Shown: piece by piece, positions 52,868 to 61,497 of the stretch
How positions within the stretch are numbered: the first letter of the stretch is position 1
Layout: each line of letters starts with the position of its first letter
Origin: Postechiella sp039985655
GTDB lineage: Bacteria > Bacteroidota > Bacteroidia > Flavobacteriales > Flavobacteriaceae
NCBI GenBank assembly: GCA_039985655.1
Contig: JBDWSF010000018.1
Span: forward strand, 434,001-498,000
DNA length: 64,000 bases
Reading direction: 5' to 3'
Translations under genes and position numbers: made by a program
Notes under the pieces: generated by a model
The model's input: the letters and a program-made list of their open reading frames with translations, nothing else
Databases searched by the model: none
What the model was told of the DNA's origin: nothing

Positions 52868-53427
52868 TTAGTTTTTTTCAGTTATTGGAATTCCATAAGG
52901 ATCATTTTCAGATGTTGATTTTGAGTAAGATTTTTGTTTTTTTAAATCCATAATCAAAAAATCAATTCCGTTTAGTTTTATGCTTATTTCATTTCCGTTC
53001 CAAACAATTTCTATGTCCTTACTTTCAATTTCTCGTTGGATAGAGAATTCATTCGAATACCTTTTCATTAATGGCGCAGGAATAGCGTTATTGATATAGT
53101 CTTTTATTTCTTTTACTAGACTCAACAAGAGTTCCACGAGAACATATAAATCCGTCAAATTCAATTCCGATGCTTTCCTCCGAATGTTTCAAGACATAAG
53201 CCCAAACAGAATATTCATCTCCTTCGACAATTACCTCTCGATTTTGTTCATTTTAGACTTCTTGATTTGTTTTACCATAAATGTGGTTTTGCAAAATAAA
53301 GCCAACTACACCATAAAGTCAAAAAGCAACTAAATAAAAGTCCGATTATGAAGAATAACATTCGACACCTTTTAATTCCGATTTTATTTTTCAGATAACT
53401 CGTTATATAATAACTTTTATTACTCAT
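52868..53427 (-). pseudogene. Small membrane protein pseudogene (two frameshifts and one stop)
   Basis: From ATG 53427 (minus) the frame reads MSNKSYYITSY then a membrane helix MLFFIIGLLFSCFLTL, then shifts to YGVVGFILQNHIYGKTNQEV, hits a stop, resumes as VIVEGDEYSVWAYVLKHS ... GFICSRGTLVES, and shifts again into KEIKDYINNAIPAPLMKRYS ... PYGIPITEKN (the surviving 98-residue open frame 52868-53164). Joined, it is about 185 residues. I do not recognise the family. It is a decaying accessory gene. Confidence 0.75.
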
Positions 53428-53520
53428 ATCCCTTAATTAAAACAAGATATAACAACTTTTTTATTAACGTTGTCCTGTAAAGATAATTAATATAAAATTT
53501 TTAGCTTTTTTTATAATATT

Positions 53521-53655
53521 CGTCATTGCGAGGCACGAAGCAATCTGTCTTTTTATTAACGAAAAACATAAATTTAAATCTTAATTAGGCTGTAAATTTC
53601 AATTGAAGAAATTACTTCGTCGTAATAAACGATTGTAATGACGGTTCTATTTGGT
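53521..53655 (+). repeat. Dispersed intergenic repeat, composite form (second copy)
   Basis: CGTCATTGCGAGGCACGAAG then CAATCTGTCT ... TTAACGAAAAACA, followed by AATTTCAATTG ... ATTACTTCGTCGTAATAAACG ... GTAATGACGG ... ATTTGGT. It has the same order and spacing as 47105-47233. Confidence 0.75.
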
Positions 53656-53671
53656 ACTAATAAACTAGGTA

Positions 53672-54292
53672 TTAAAAAATCTCCAAATCCCCTTTACCTT
53701 TTCTTAAAACCACAGGTTCACCATCCGATAAATCAATAATAGTAGACCCTTCATTGCCTCCATAACCGCCATTGATAACTAAATCTACAAGATTGTCCCA
53801 TTTTTCTAATATAAGTTCGGGGTCTGTAGTGTATTCTAAGACTTCATCTTCATCGTGTATCGATGTCGAAATGATAGGATTACCAAGAGCTTTCACTATA
53901 TCAATGGCAATATTATTGTCGGGCACACGAATACCAACCGTTTTCTTTTTCTTAAACGGATTTGGCAATGTTTTAGCGCCAGGTAATATAAACGTATACG
54001 CACCAGGAAGTGCTCGTTTTAAAATTTTAAAAGTAGTCGTATCAATCTGTTTAACATAGTCACTTAAATTACTTAAATCATGACAAACAAACGAAAAATT
54101 AGCTTTTTCTAGTTTTACGCCTTTAATTTTAGCAATGCGTTCTAAGGCTTTTATATTTGTAATATCGCAGCCTAAACCATAAACAGTATCGGTCGGGTAA
54201 ATAATTAGCCCTCCTTTTTTAAGTATAGCCACTACCCTTTCAATATCCTTCGGATTTGGGTTTTCTTCATACAATCGTATATATTCAGCCAT
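53672..54292 (-). CDS. L-threonylcarbamoyladenylate synthase (YrdC/Sua5/YciO family)
   Basis: The 206-residue YrdC-domain enzyme has KKGGLIIYPTDTVYGLGCDI near 29-48, KGVKLEKANFSFVCHDL near 58-74, and GIRVPDN near 121-127. It provides the threonylcarbamoyl adenylate for the t6A37 modification of tRNAs. The short form lacks the Sua5 C-terminal domain. The exact split between TsaC and YciO cannot be decided here, so no symbol is given. Confidence 0.88.
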   Translation of the reverse strand: MAEYIRLYEENPNPKDIERVVAILKKGGLIIYPTDTVYGLGCDITNIKALERIAKIKGVKLEKANFSFVCHDLSNLSDYVKQIDTTTFKILKRALPGAYTFILPGAKTLPNPFKKKKTVGIRVPDNNIAIDIVKALGNPIISTSIHDEDEVLEYTTDPELILEKWDNLVDLVINGGYGGNEGSTIIDLSDGEPVVLRKGKGDLEIF

Positions 54293-54394
54293 AATAAATA
54301 GGTTACTTTAACATTACAAAGTAACTACATTTTTTACGAAAGGTACAACACTCTCGTTTTTAAGCATATTTATCCTATTAACTTTGTAGAAACA

Positions 54395-54430
54395 AAAAAA
54401 CTCAAGATTGAATTCAATCCTGAGTTTTTT
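54395..54430 (-). terminator. Terminator of the Gly-rich secreted protein gene
   Basis: AAAAAACTCA-A-GATTGAA at 54395-54412 pairs with TTCAATC-C-TGAGTTTTTT (54413-54430) except for one mismatch. On the minus strand it has a T-run followed by TGTTTC. It lies 46 nt after the 54477 stop. Confidence 0.85.
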
Positions 54431-54476
54431 AACTGATACTGTTTTTGATATAGTATTCTCGATTAAAATCATTGAC

Positions 54477-55181
54477 CTATCGCATACCTCCTCCACCTGG
54501 AGGTCCTCCGCCTTGTCTTCCGCCACCGCCAGACATACCACTACTCCTATCATTTTGCTCTGATTGTTCTTCTGGTTTTAAATCGTCTTTTACCTTTTGC
54601 TGATATTTAAGCCATTTCTCATATTTTTTCTCATCTAAAAGAGATTCTAGTTTTTTATTTAGTTTCTTCTCTGCCATTCTTACGCCTATACGTGCCGGGT
54701 TTAATTTCTGCTCAACCAATTCTTTGGTATTTGCCATGGAATCTTTAGAATCACTATTTCTGTCTTCTCTATCCATATTTCCACCTCGTTCATTACTCTG
54801 ACCTTGACCACGATTATTAGATCTAGACTTCATCATTGCATTGACATACACATTTAAAGTGTCGAAATTATCTTTATTTAAAAGTGCTATTTCGTTAATT
54901 TTATTGTTGTAATTAATAATAGCTCTACGCACTTTTAGTTGAAGTTCCTTATTTTTCTTTTTAAATTTTAGTTTTTTAAGCGCTTCAACATCATCATAAT
55001 TAAAAATACCTGCTATTTCTGAAGCATTAAACTCACGCATTTCGGGCCGTTCTCTTTGTTGACCACCTTGCATACCACCGCCTTGGCGTTGACCACCTCC
55101 GCCTCTTTGCCCACCGCCACCGGGTTGTGCAGACATAAAATTAAAACTTATAACACTAAATAATACTAAAAGGGTTCTCAT
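54477..55181 (-). CDS. Gly-rich secreted protein
   Basis: The 234-residue protein has a signal peptide (NFMSAQ), then a Gly/Gln/Arg-rich segment with repeated GGGGQR (residues about 20-45), a mostly helical charged middle with ALLNKDNFDTLN and EKKLNKKLESLLDEKKYEKWLKYQQK, and a C-terminal Gly/Pro tail GGGGRQGGGPPGGGGM. The helical core resembles Spy/CpxP-like periplasmic proteins only loosely. The function is unknown. A terminator follows at 54395. Confidence 0.8.
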   Translation of the reverse strand: MRTLLVLFSVISFNFMSAQPGGGGQRGGGGQRQGGGMQGGQQRERPEMREFNASEIAGIFNYDDVEALKKLKFKKKNKELQLKVRRAIINYNNKINEIALLNKDNFDTLNVYVNAMMKSRSNNRGQGQSNERGGNMDREDRNSDSKDSMANTKELVEQKLNPARIGVRMAEKKLNKKLESLLDEKKYEKWLKYQQKVKDDLKPEEQSEQNDRSSGMSGGGGRQGGGPPGGGGMR

Positions 55182-55336
55182 AAAATTTGTTTTTCTGGTT
55201 ACTCAGTTTTTTAGATGCTAATTTGATGAAAAACTTTCGGTGTAAAGAAAATATTAACATATATCTTGTGTTTTTTGTAAGTGATTTGTTAATTCGAATG
55301 AATTTTAATTATTTTTTTGAGTCAGATTAGTATTTT

Positions 55337-55432
55337 GACAAGCTTAATAGAACTATCAAAAATAAAATATCTTATTTCAAAACCTGTTCTCGGTACATCT
55401 CGATGAAAAATCGGGACACTCGAACTGACATT
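55337..55432 (+). repeat. Dispersed GACAAGCT/ACCTGTTCTCG repeat, copy 1
   Basis: This sequence from GACAAGCTTAATAGAACTAT through AAAACCTGTTCTCGG to CTCGAACTGACAT aligns with 61366-61457 at about five of six positions. Confidence 0.75.
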
Positions 55433-55736
55433 TAGTTGACAGACTTAAAGTCTGCCTCGTGAAATTCGAAAAACAGAATTAATGAGTGAAAATTAATTCG
55501 TGAATTAGTGGCTAAAAAATTTCAGAAACTAAAACGAGATGCACTAAATTACATAGCTTTAACTACGTTTGAGACCAATAAATCAAAAGGCATAACGAGT
55601 TAGTATATCTTAAAAGAAGCCTTGTTTTACAAAAAGGACTAATTTAGACTCCCATATTAAGGGGAGTAATCTTCGATAAGACTCAAGACAGGTTTTATAT
55701 TTTTTAAAACTTAATTAGCACAGAACTATATTTTAA

Positions 55737-55765
55737 CAGATTGCCACGTCGTACCTCCTCAATGA
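55737..55765 (-). repeat. CGTCATTG-family repeat, inverted partial copy
   Basis: The minus strand reads GTCATTGAGGAGGTACGACG and continues TGGCAATCTG, a diverged half of the 47288/53521 element. Confidence 0.55.
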
Positions 55766-55800
55766 CATTTTAAAAAGCGCCTCATAAACGGTCTTGTGGG

Positions 55801-55818
55801 TTCCTGCCTGCGCAGGAA
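55801..55818. repeat. TTCCTGC/GCAGGAA hairpin repeat
   Basis: TTCCTGC, loop CTGC, GCAGGAA, followed by TGACAAAAAA, a common short hairpin repeat. It resembles the gcvT leader hairpin. Confidence 0.7.
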
Positions 55819-55899
55819 TGACAAAAAACACAGTCCTTTGACTTCACTCAAAATGGGCTATTAGCCTATCCCTTTTTGGGGTAACGCCAAAAACGTATT

Positions 55900-58257
55900 T
55901 TAACCGATAACGTCTAGCTTAGCAAAACGAAGTAATAATTTTTTGGTACCGCCGTGTTGAAATTTAATTTCCGCTTTCGTGTCAGCACCTACACCTTCTA
56001 TTTTAAGCACTTCTCCTGTACCAAACCTAAGATGTTTAACAATGTTGCCAACAACGAGTTTATCATCAAACAGGTTGGTATTACCAACTGTGCTTGAAAC
56101 TGGTTTTAAGTTTTTAGGTGTCGTTGCTTGAAACTTTTCAGGTTCTTTTTTAGATTTAAAATCTTTCTTTAACACCGCTTGCTTGGCAGGCTTAAACCTT
56201 ATTTTATTAGGGGATGCTTTTTTACTTGTTGCTGATGGTGTGTCTCCAAAAATATCGGCACTTAACATCGGATTGAAACGCAAGTCTTCGATTGGTGTTG
56301 TGATTTCTAAATATTGCTCGTCAATTTCTTGAATAAAACGACTAGGCTCTGAATCTACCAATTTACCCCAACGGTAACGTGAGAGCGCATAAGTTAAATA
56401 GGCTTGTTTTTCTGCTCGTGTTACTGCAACGTAAAAAAGACGACGCTCCTCCTCTAGCTCGCTTCTCGTATTCATACTCATGGCACTTGGAAACAAATCT
56501 TCTTCTAAACCAACAACAAATACATTTGAGAATTCTAACCCTTTTGCAAGGTGAATGGTCATTAATGCGACATGATCTGGATCCCCTTTATCGGCATCAG
56601 CATCGGTTGCTAGAGCAACATCTTCTAAAAACTCAGCTAAAGAACCTGTAGTGTCTGCAATTTCTTTTTGACCTTCCACAAAATCTTTCATACCGTTAAG
56701 AAGTTCTTCAATATTTTCCATTCTGGTAACCCCTTCTGGCGTACCGTCTTTATTGAATTCCTTAATAATACCTGTCGTTCTTGTCACATGCTCAGCCAAT
56801 TCAAAAACATCGGCCGTTTGATTAAGCACTTGAAAACTTTCTACTAATGTTACAAAGTTTTGAAGTTTCGTTTTCGTACCCGCATTAACTTTAACATTGG
56901 TTTTATCAATGTTTTTCATCACTTCAAAAATGGTGCGATTATAACCATTAGCAGAAACAATAAGTTTATCGATTGTGGTTTGCCCTATGCCTCGTGGTGG
57001 GAAATTTATAACACGTTTTAAAGCCTCTTCGTCTGCAGGGTTTATTACCAAACGTAAATATCCTAAAACATCTTTTATTTCTTTACGTTGATAAAAAGAT
57101 GTACCCCCATAAATTCTATAGGGAATATCACGTTTACGTAACGCATCCTCTATGGAACGCGATTGCGCATTGGTTCTATATAAAATGGCAAAATCACTAT
57201 TAAGAAGTTGATTATTCATCTTTTCTTCAAAAATAGTACTGGCCACAAAACGCCCCTCATCACTATCAGTTAACGAGCGGTTTACTTTTATTTTTGCGCC
57301 TTCATCATTGGCTGTCCAAACCACTTTATCAAGTTTGGTCTGGTTTTTATCAATAATAGAATTGGCTGCATTTACAATGTTTTTTGTAGAACGGTAATTC
57401 TGTTCTAATCGAAACACTTTGACATCATCATAATCCTTTTGAAAATTTAAAATATTATTGATGTTTGCACCACGGAACGCATAAATACTCTGTGCATCAT
57501 CTCCAACGACACATATATTTTGAAATTTATCTGATAACGCTCTAACAATTAAATATTGTGAGTGATTTGTATCTTGATACTCATCTACCAAAATGTATTT
57601 AAAACGGTTTTGATATTTCATTAAAACCTCTGGAAAACGAGTCAACAATTCGTTGGTTTTTAATAATAAATCATCAAAATCCATCGCACCCGCTTTAAAA
57701 CAACGATCGACATATTCCTTATAAATATCCCCCATTCGTGGGCGTCTCGCCATTGTATCGGCTTCCTTTAATTCAGGATTTTGAAAATAAGCACGAACGG
57801 TAATTAAACTGTTTTTATATGATGATATCCTTCCTAATACTTGCTTGTATTTATAAATGTCTTTATCAAGATTCATTTCTTTGATAATAGACGCTATTAA
57901 TCGTCCAGAATCTTGAGAATCGTATATGGTGAAATTACTTGGATATCCCAATCGGTCGGCTTCGATACGTAAAATTTTAGCGAAAACCGAGTGAAATGTT
58001 CCCATCCACAAGTTTTTAGATTCACTAGTCCCTACAATTGTAGAAATACGTTCTTTCATCTCTTTGGCAGCCTTATTTGTAAAGGTTAGAGATAAAATAT
58101 TAAACGAATCGACACCTTTATGCATTAAATATGCAATACGGTAGGTTAACACTCGAGTCTTACCCGAACCAGCGCCCGCAATAATAATCATGGGGCCATT
58201 TATTTGTATCGTTGGCTCTAATTGCTCTTCATTTAACTGGCTTAAATATTTTTCCAA
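55900..58257 (-). CDS. UvrD/PcrA-family ATP-dependent DNA helicase
   Basis: The 785-residue superfamily 1A helicase has Walker A GAGSGKT (28-34), motif Ia FTNKAAKEM, motif II VDEYQDTNHSQY, motif III VGDDAQSIYAFRGA, motif IV LEQNYRST near 275, and motif VI VAVTRAEKQAYLTY. The C-terminal Tudor-like segment (GNIVKHLRFGTGEVL, 735-785) is typical of PcrA. It acts in nucleotide-excision repair and replication restart. Divergent from the M20 gene. Confidence 0.94.
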   Translation of the reverse strand: MEKYLSQLNEEQLEPTIQINGPMIIIAGAGSGKTRVLTYRIAYLMHKGVDSFNILSLTFTNKAAKEMKERISTIVGTSESKNLWMGTFHSVFAKILRIEADRLGYPSNFTIYDSQDSGRLIASIIKEMNLDKDIYKYKQVLGRISSYKNSLITVRAYFQNPELKEADTMARRPRMGDIYKEYVDRCFKAGAMDFDDLLLKTNELLTRFPEVLMKYQNRFKYILVDEYQDTNHSQYLIVRALSDKFQNICVVGDDAQSIYAFRGANINNILNFQKDYDDVKVFRLEQNYRSTKNIVNAANSIIDKNQTKLDKVVWTANDEGAKIKVNRSLTDSDEGRFVASTIFEEKMNNQLLNSDFAILYRTNAQSRSIEDALRKRDIPYRIYGGTSFYQRKEIKDVLGYLRLVINPADEEALKRVINFPPRGIGQTTIDKLIVSANGYNRTIFEVMKNIDKTNVKVNAGTKTKLQNFVTLVESFQVLNQTADVFELAEHVTRTTGIIKEFNKDGTPEGVTRMENIEELLNGMKDFVEGQKEIADTTGSLAEFLEDVALATDADADKGDPDHVALMTIHLAKGLEFSNVFVVGLEEDLFPSAMSMNTRSELEEERRLFYVAVTRAEKQAYLTYALSRYRWGKLVDSEPSRFIQEIDEQYLEITTPIEDLRFNPMLSADIFGDTPSATSKKASPNKIRFKPAKQAVLKKDFKSKKEPEKFQATTPKNLKPVSSTVGNTNLFDDKLVVGNIVKHLRFGTGEVLKIEGVGADTKAEIKFQHGGTKKLLLRFAKLDVIG

Positions 58258-58403
58258 ATCTGCTTGTAATTTTATGACGTGAAATTAACCATTGTTGCGC
58301 TTTTTTTTAAGTTGAATTATGAATAATTATAAACAATCGTGACTTATTTATAGCTTTCGTGAAATTTGAATATCTTTAGACTTCAAAATAACGCAATTTT
58401 AAC

Positions 58404-59675
58404 ATGAAACATCTGCTTTTTCTCTTTGTCTTATTCCTAATAACACCTGTTTTTAGTCAAATAAGTTTAGAGAAACAATTTGAAGCTATCGAACCTCAAG
58501 TGATTACTTGGCGACGCCATTTTCATCAAAATCCAGAATTATCGAATAGAGAATTTAGAACGTCCGAAAAAATTGCCAATCATTTAAAAGCCTTAGGTAT
58601 TGAAGTTCAAGAAAATGTGGCGCATACGGGTGTTATTGGCTTATTAAAAGGAAACACTCCTGGTAAAGTCATTGCTTTACGAGCCGATATTGATGCGCTA
58701 CCTGTAACCGAGCGAAACGATTTATCATTTAAATCTGAAATAAAAACTAAATTCTTAGATACAGAAACGGGCGTTATGCATGCCTGCGGACATGATACAC
58801 ATATCGCCATTTTAATGGGTGTCGCGGAAATACTTTCTAAAAATAAAGATCAAATTAACGGTTCTGTAAAATTTATATTTCAACCTGCAGAAGAAGGTCC
58901 GCCCCCAGGTGAGGAAGGCGGTGCAAAACTCATGATTAAAGAGGGTGTTTTAGAAAACCCGAAAGTAGATGCTATTTTTGGTTTACATATTTGGACACCT
59001 TTTGAAACGGGTACCATTTATTATAAGCCACAAGGCATGATGGCTTCTGTAGAACGTTTTGTTATAAATATTAAGGGTAAACAAACACATGGTGGCAGAC
59101 CTTGGGATGGCGTTGATCCTATTTTAATTTCGGCTAAAATTATTGACGGCTTACAAACAATTATAAGTCGTGAAGCTGAATTAACAAACGAGGCCGCCGT
59201 TATAACTGTTGGAAAAATAACTAGCGGAACGCGTTTTAATATTATTCCGGAAACTGCCGAACTTATTGGGACGGTTAGAACATTAGATCCAGAAATGAAA
59301 GCTATGATTACCGAACGCATGACCGAAATGACAAAAAACATTGCTAAAGCCTACGGCGGAGAAGCAAGCATCTCGTTTCAAAATAACACGGCAATAACCT
59401 ATAACGATCCTGATTTAGTAAATAAAATGCTCCCAACGTTAGAAAATGTGGCAGGTAAACGAAATGTACGCATCACAAAAGCGACTACTGGCGGAGAAGA
59501 TTTTTCTTTTTTTCAAGAAAAAATACCAGGATTCTATTTCTTTTTAGGAGGCACAAGTCCAAATACCAAAGAAATTTATCCGCATCATACACCCGATTTT
59601 AAAGTTGATGAATCGGCCATGTTATTAGGTGTAAAAACATTAACGCAAATTACCTTTGACTTTTTAAATAATTAG
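58404..59675 (+). CDS. M20-family amidohydrolase (exported)
   Basis: The 423-residue protein has a signal peptide (TPVFSQ), then WRRHFHQNPELSNREFRT near 37-54, ALRADIDALPV near 93-103, HACGHDTHIAILMG near 126-139 with metal-binding Cys and His, and AEEGPPPGEEGGA near 168-180. These are M20D (IAA-amino acid hydrolase/N-acyl-amino-acid amidohydrolase) features. The envelope location and exact substrate are inferred. It overlaps none of its neighbours but lies 1 nt before the next gene. Confidence 0.92.
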   Translation: MKHLLFLFVLFLITPVFSQISLEKQFEAIEPQVITWRRHFHQNPELSNREFRTSEKIANHLKALGIEVQENVAHTGVIGLLKGNTPGKVIALRADIDALPVTERNDLSFKSEIKTKFLDTETGVMHACGHDTHIAILMGVAEILSKNKDQINGSVKFIFQPAEEGPPPGEEGGAKLMIKEGVLENPKVDAIFGLHIWTPFETGTIYYKPQGMMASVERFVINIKGKQTHGGRPWDGVDPILISAKIIDGLQTIISREAELTNEAAVITVGKITSGTRFNIIPETAELIGTVRTLDPEMKAMITERMTEMTKNIAKAYGGEASISFQNNTAITYNDPDLVNKMLPTLENVAGKRNVRITKATTGGEDFSFFQEKIPGFYFFLGGTSPNTKEIYPHHTPDFKVDESAMLLGVKTLTQITFDFLNN

Positions 59676-59676
59676 G

Positions 59677-61233
59677 ATGGATATAGTATTAGATTTCTTA
59701 TCAAGCATCACTTGGTGGGTGTGGGTTTTAATAGCATTAGTATTAGTAGCAATTCGCGATATATTTTTCAACAAGAGACACACCATAAGTCATAACTTCC
59801 CTATTGTTGGACATTTACGTTACTGGTTAGAAAGCATTGGTCCAGAAATGCGACAGTATTTTGTTGCTAATAACAGAGAAGAATTGCCTTTTAATCGTAT
59901 TGAGCGCGGTTGGATTTACGCATCAGCAAAAAAAGAAAATAATTACGAAGGTTTTGGAACTGATAGGGATATTTACCAGCATCAGCATATTTTTATAAAT
60001 AATGCGATGATGCCGTATCAAGTATCGAAAGACCATCCGCATGCTATAGATAAAACGTTTTTACCATGTGCTAAGGTTATGGGTGCACATCATAAAAGAA
60101 AAAAACCATTTCGCCCTGCTTCCATTATTAACGTATCGGCGATGAGTTTTGGATCACTTTCAGCGAAAGCTGTAGAATCGTTAAATAAAGGTGTGAAAAT
60201 AGCTGACGCTTATCACAATACTGGTGAAGGGGGCTTATCTCCGCACCACAGTCATGGCGGCGATGTCGTGTTTCATTTCGGAACTGGTTATTTTGGGGTT
60301 CGTGCAGAAGATGGTGGTTTTTCAATGGAAAAGATGATTAATTTGGTTGAAAATAATCCTTTTATCCGTGCTATAGAAGTCAAACTTTCTCAAGGCGCAA
60401 AACCAGGGAAAGGCGGCGTGTTACCAGGCTCAAAAATAACACCCGAAATTGCTAAGATTAGAGGTGTAGAAGTTGGAAAAGATGTCCTGTCTCCTCCAAA
60501 TCATAAAGCGTTTTCAAATGTTCCAGAAATGGTTGAGTTTATAGAAAAAATTGCAGAAGCAACAGGTTTACCAGTAGGTATAAAAGCCGCTATTGGTAAA
60601 TTAGAGCAATGGGAAGAACTCGCAGATATTATGGAGAAAACGGGTAAAGGCCCCGATTTTATTACCGTTGACGGTGGTGAAGGTGGTACTGGTGCTGCGC
60701 CCCCAAGCTTTGCCGATCATGTATCGTTACCATGGATTTATGGTTTTAGCGATCTGTACAAACTATTTCAAAGTAAAGGATTAAGTGAACACACTGTTTT
60801 TATTGGTAGTGGCAAACTTGGTTTTCCTGCCAAAGCGGCTATGGCATTTGCTATGGGTGTAGATTGTATAAATGTTGCCCGAGAAGCTATGATGAGTATT
60901 GGTTGTATACAAGCTCAAGTTTGTCATACGAACCGCTGCCCTGCTGGAATTGCTACGCAAAAAAAATGGACACAAAATGGCATAAACATTCCTTTAAAGT
61001 CCGAGCGTTTGGCGCAGTATTTTAAAACCTTTAAAAAAGAACTTATTGAAATTACGCATGCTGCAGGTTACGAGCATCCGTGTGAGTTTAAAATGAGTGA
61101 TATTAAAATTAACGTCGACGATCAAAATCTATCGAAAAATCTAAATGGTACTTATATGTATAACAAAACGGTTGTACCATTTGAAAGTATGCAACGTTTG
61201 AAAGACTGTGTTTATCTTGGTGGTAAAAAATAA
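59677..61233 (+). CDS. FMN-binding glutamate-synthase-like membrane protein
   Basis: The 518-residue protein has one N-terminal transmembrane helix (about 7-26) and then a glutamate synthase-like FMN/Fe-S barrel domain (GltS family): INVSAMSFGSLSAKAVESLNKG near 151-172, FHFGTGYFGVR, LSQGAKPGKGGVLPG near 245-260, VDGGEGGTGAAPPSF near 336-350 and CHTNRCPAGIATQ near 413-425, the last giving a Cys-rich binding segment. It lacks the amidotransferase domain, so it is not classical GOGAT. It follows the M20 gene by 1 nt and the two are probably co-transcribed. Confidence 0.9.
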   Translation: MDIVLDFLSSITWWVWVLIALVLVAIRDIFFNKRHTISHNFPIVGHLRYWLESIGPEMRQYFVANNREELPFNRIERGWIYASAKKENNYEGFGTDRDIYQHQHIFINNAMMPYQVSKDHPHAIDKTFLPCAKVMGAHHKRKKPFRPASIINVSAMSFGSLSAKAVESLNKGVKIADAYHNTGEGGLSPHHSHGGDVVFHFGTGYFGVRAEDGGFSMEKMINLVENNPFIRAIEVKLSQGAKPGKGGVLPGSKITPEIAKIRGVEVGKDVLSPPNHKAFSNVPEMVEFIEKIAEATGLPVGIKAAIGKLEQWEELADIMEKTGKGPDFITVDGGEGGTGAAPPSFADHVSLPWIYGFSDLYKLFQSKGLSEHTVFIGSGKLGFPAKAAMAFAMGVDCINVAREAMMSIGCIQAQVCHTNRCPAGIATQKKWTQNGINIPLKSERLAQYFKTFKKELIEITHAAGYEHPCEFKMSDIKINVDDQNLSKNLNGTYMYNKTVVPFESMQRLKDCVYLGGKK

Positions 61234-61234
61234 A

Positions 61235-61268
61235 AAAAGCCATTTCTTAAACAGAAATGGCTTTTCAA
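61235..61268 (+). terminator. Terminator of the M20/FMN gene pair
   Basis: AAAAGCCATTTCT (61235-61247), loop TAAAC, AGAAATGGCTTTT (61253-61265): a 13-bp perfect stem 2 nt after the stop. The run is T-rich on the plus strand. Confidence 0.88.
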
Positions 61269-61365
61269 TTTATTAAATTTATTTTATTAAACCTGTTGTG
61301 TATTTTGAGTAAAATTGTCAATTCTAGTGAATTTTGCTCGTTTTTATGAGTGAAATTAGCACTTC

Positions 61366-61457
61366 GACAAGCTCAGTAGAACTATCGAGAATAAAATTTC
61401 CTACTTCAAAACCTGTTCTCGATACAATTTTCTATTGAAAATTACTCGAACTGACAT
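61366..61457 (+). repeat. Dispersed GACAAGCT/ACCTGTTCTCG repeat, copy 2
   Basis: From GACAAGCTCAGTAGAACTAT through AAAACCTGTTCTCGA to CTCGAACTGACAT, closely matching 55337-55432 and showing the same GACAAGCTC word as the 37198 arm. Confidence 0.75.
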
Positions 61458-61497
61458 CTAATTCTTCAGTATAAATCAAAATGCACAACGGGTTTTA

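Larger units (their letters stand above)
55182..55899. other. 718-bp gene-free repeat-rich region
   Basis: I see no gene on either strand. It holds the GACAAGCTT...AACCTGTTCTCGG repeat (55337-55432), an inverted CAGATTGCC...CCTCAATGAC repeat (55737-55765), the TTCCTGC/GCAGGAA hairpin (55801-55818), and CTCCC/GGGGAG arms near 55655. The divergent promoter of the secreted protein should lie near 55200. Confidence 0.6.

Noticed and set aside
54314..54553. 79-codon minus-strand frame spanning the end of the Gly-rich protein gene
   Set aside because: It overlaps the Gly-rich secreted protein and the terminator at 54395-54430 and gives no recognisable protein.
55182..55899. A hidden rRNA, tRNA or small gene in the 718-bp gap
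   Set aside because: No open frame of convincing composition, no cloverleaf and no rRNA-like sequence was seen; the region is explained by dispersed repeats.
59677..61233. A glutamate synthase for ammonium assimilation
   Set aside because: The amidotransferase domain is missing and a membrane anchor is present, so only the GltS-like FMN domain family is claimed.
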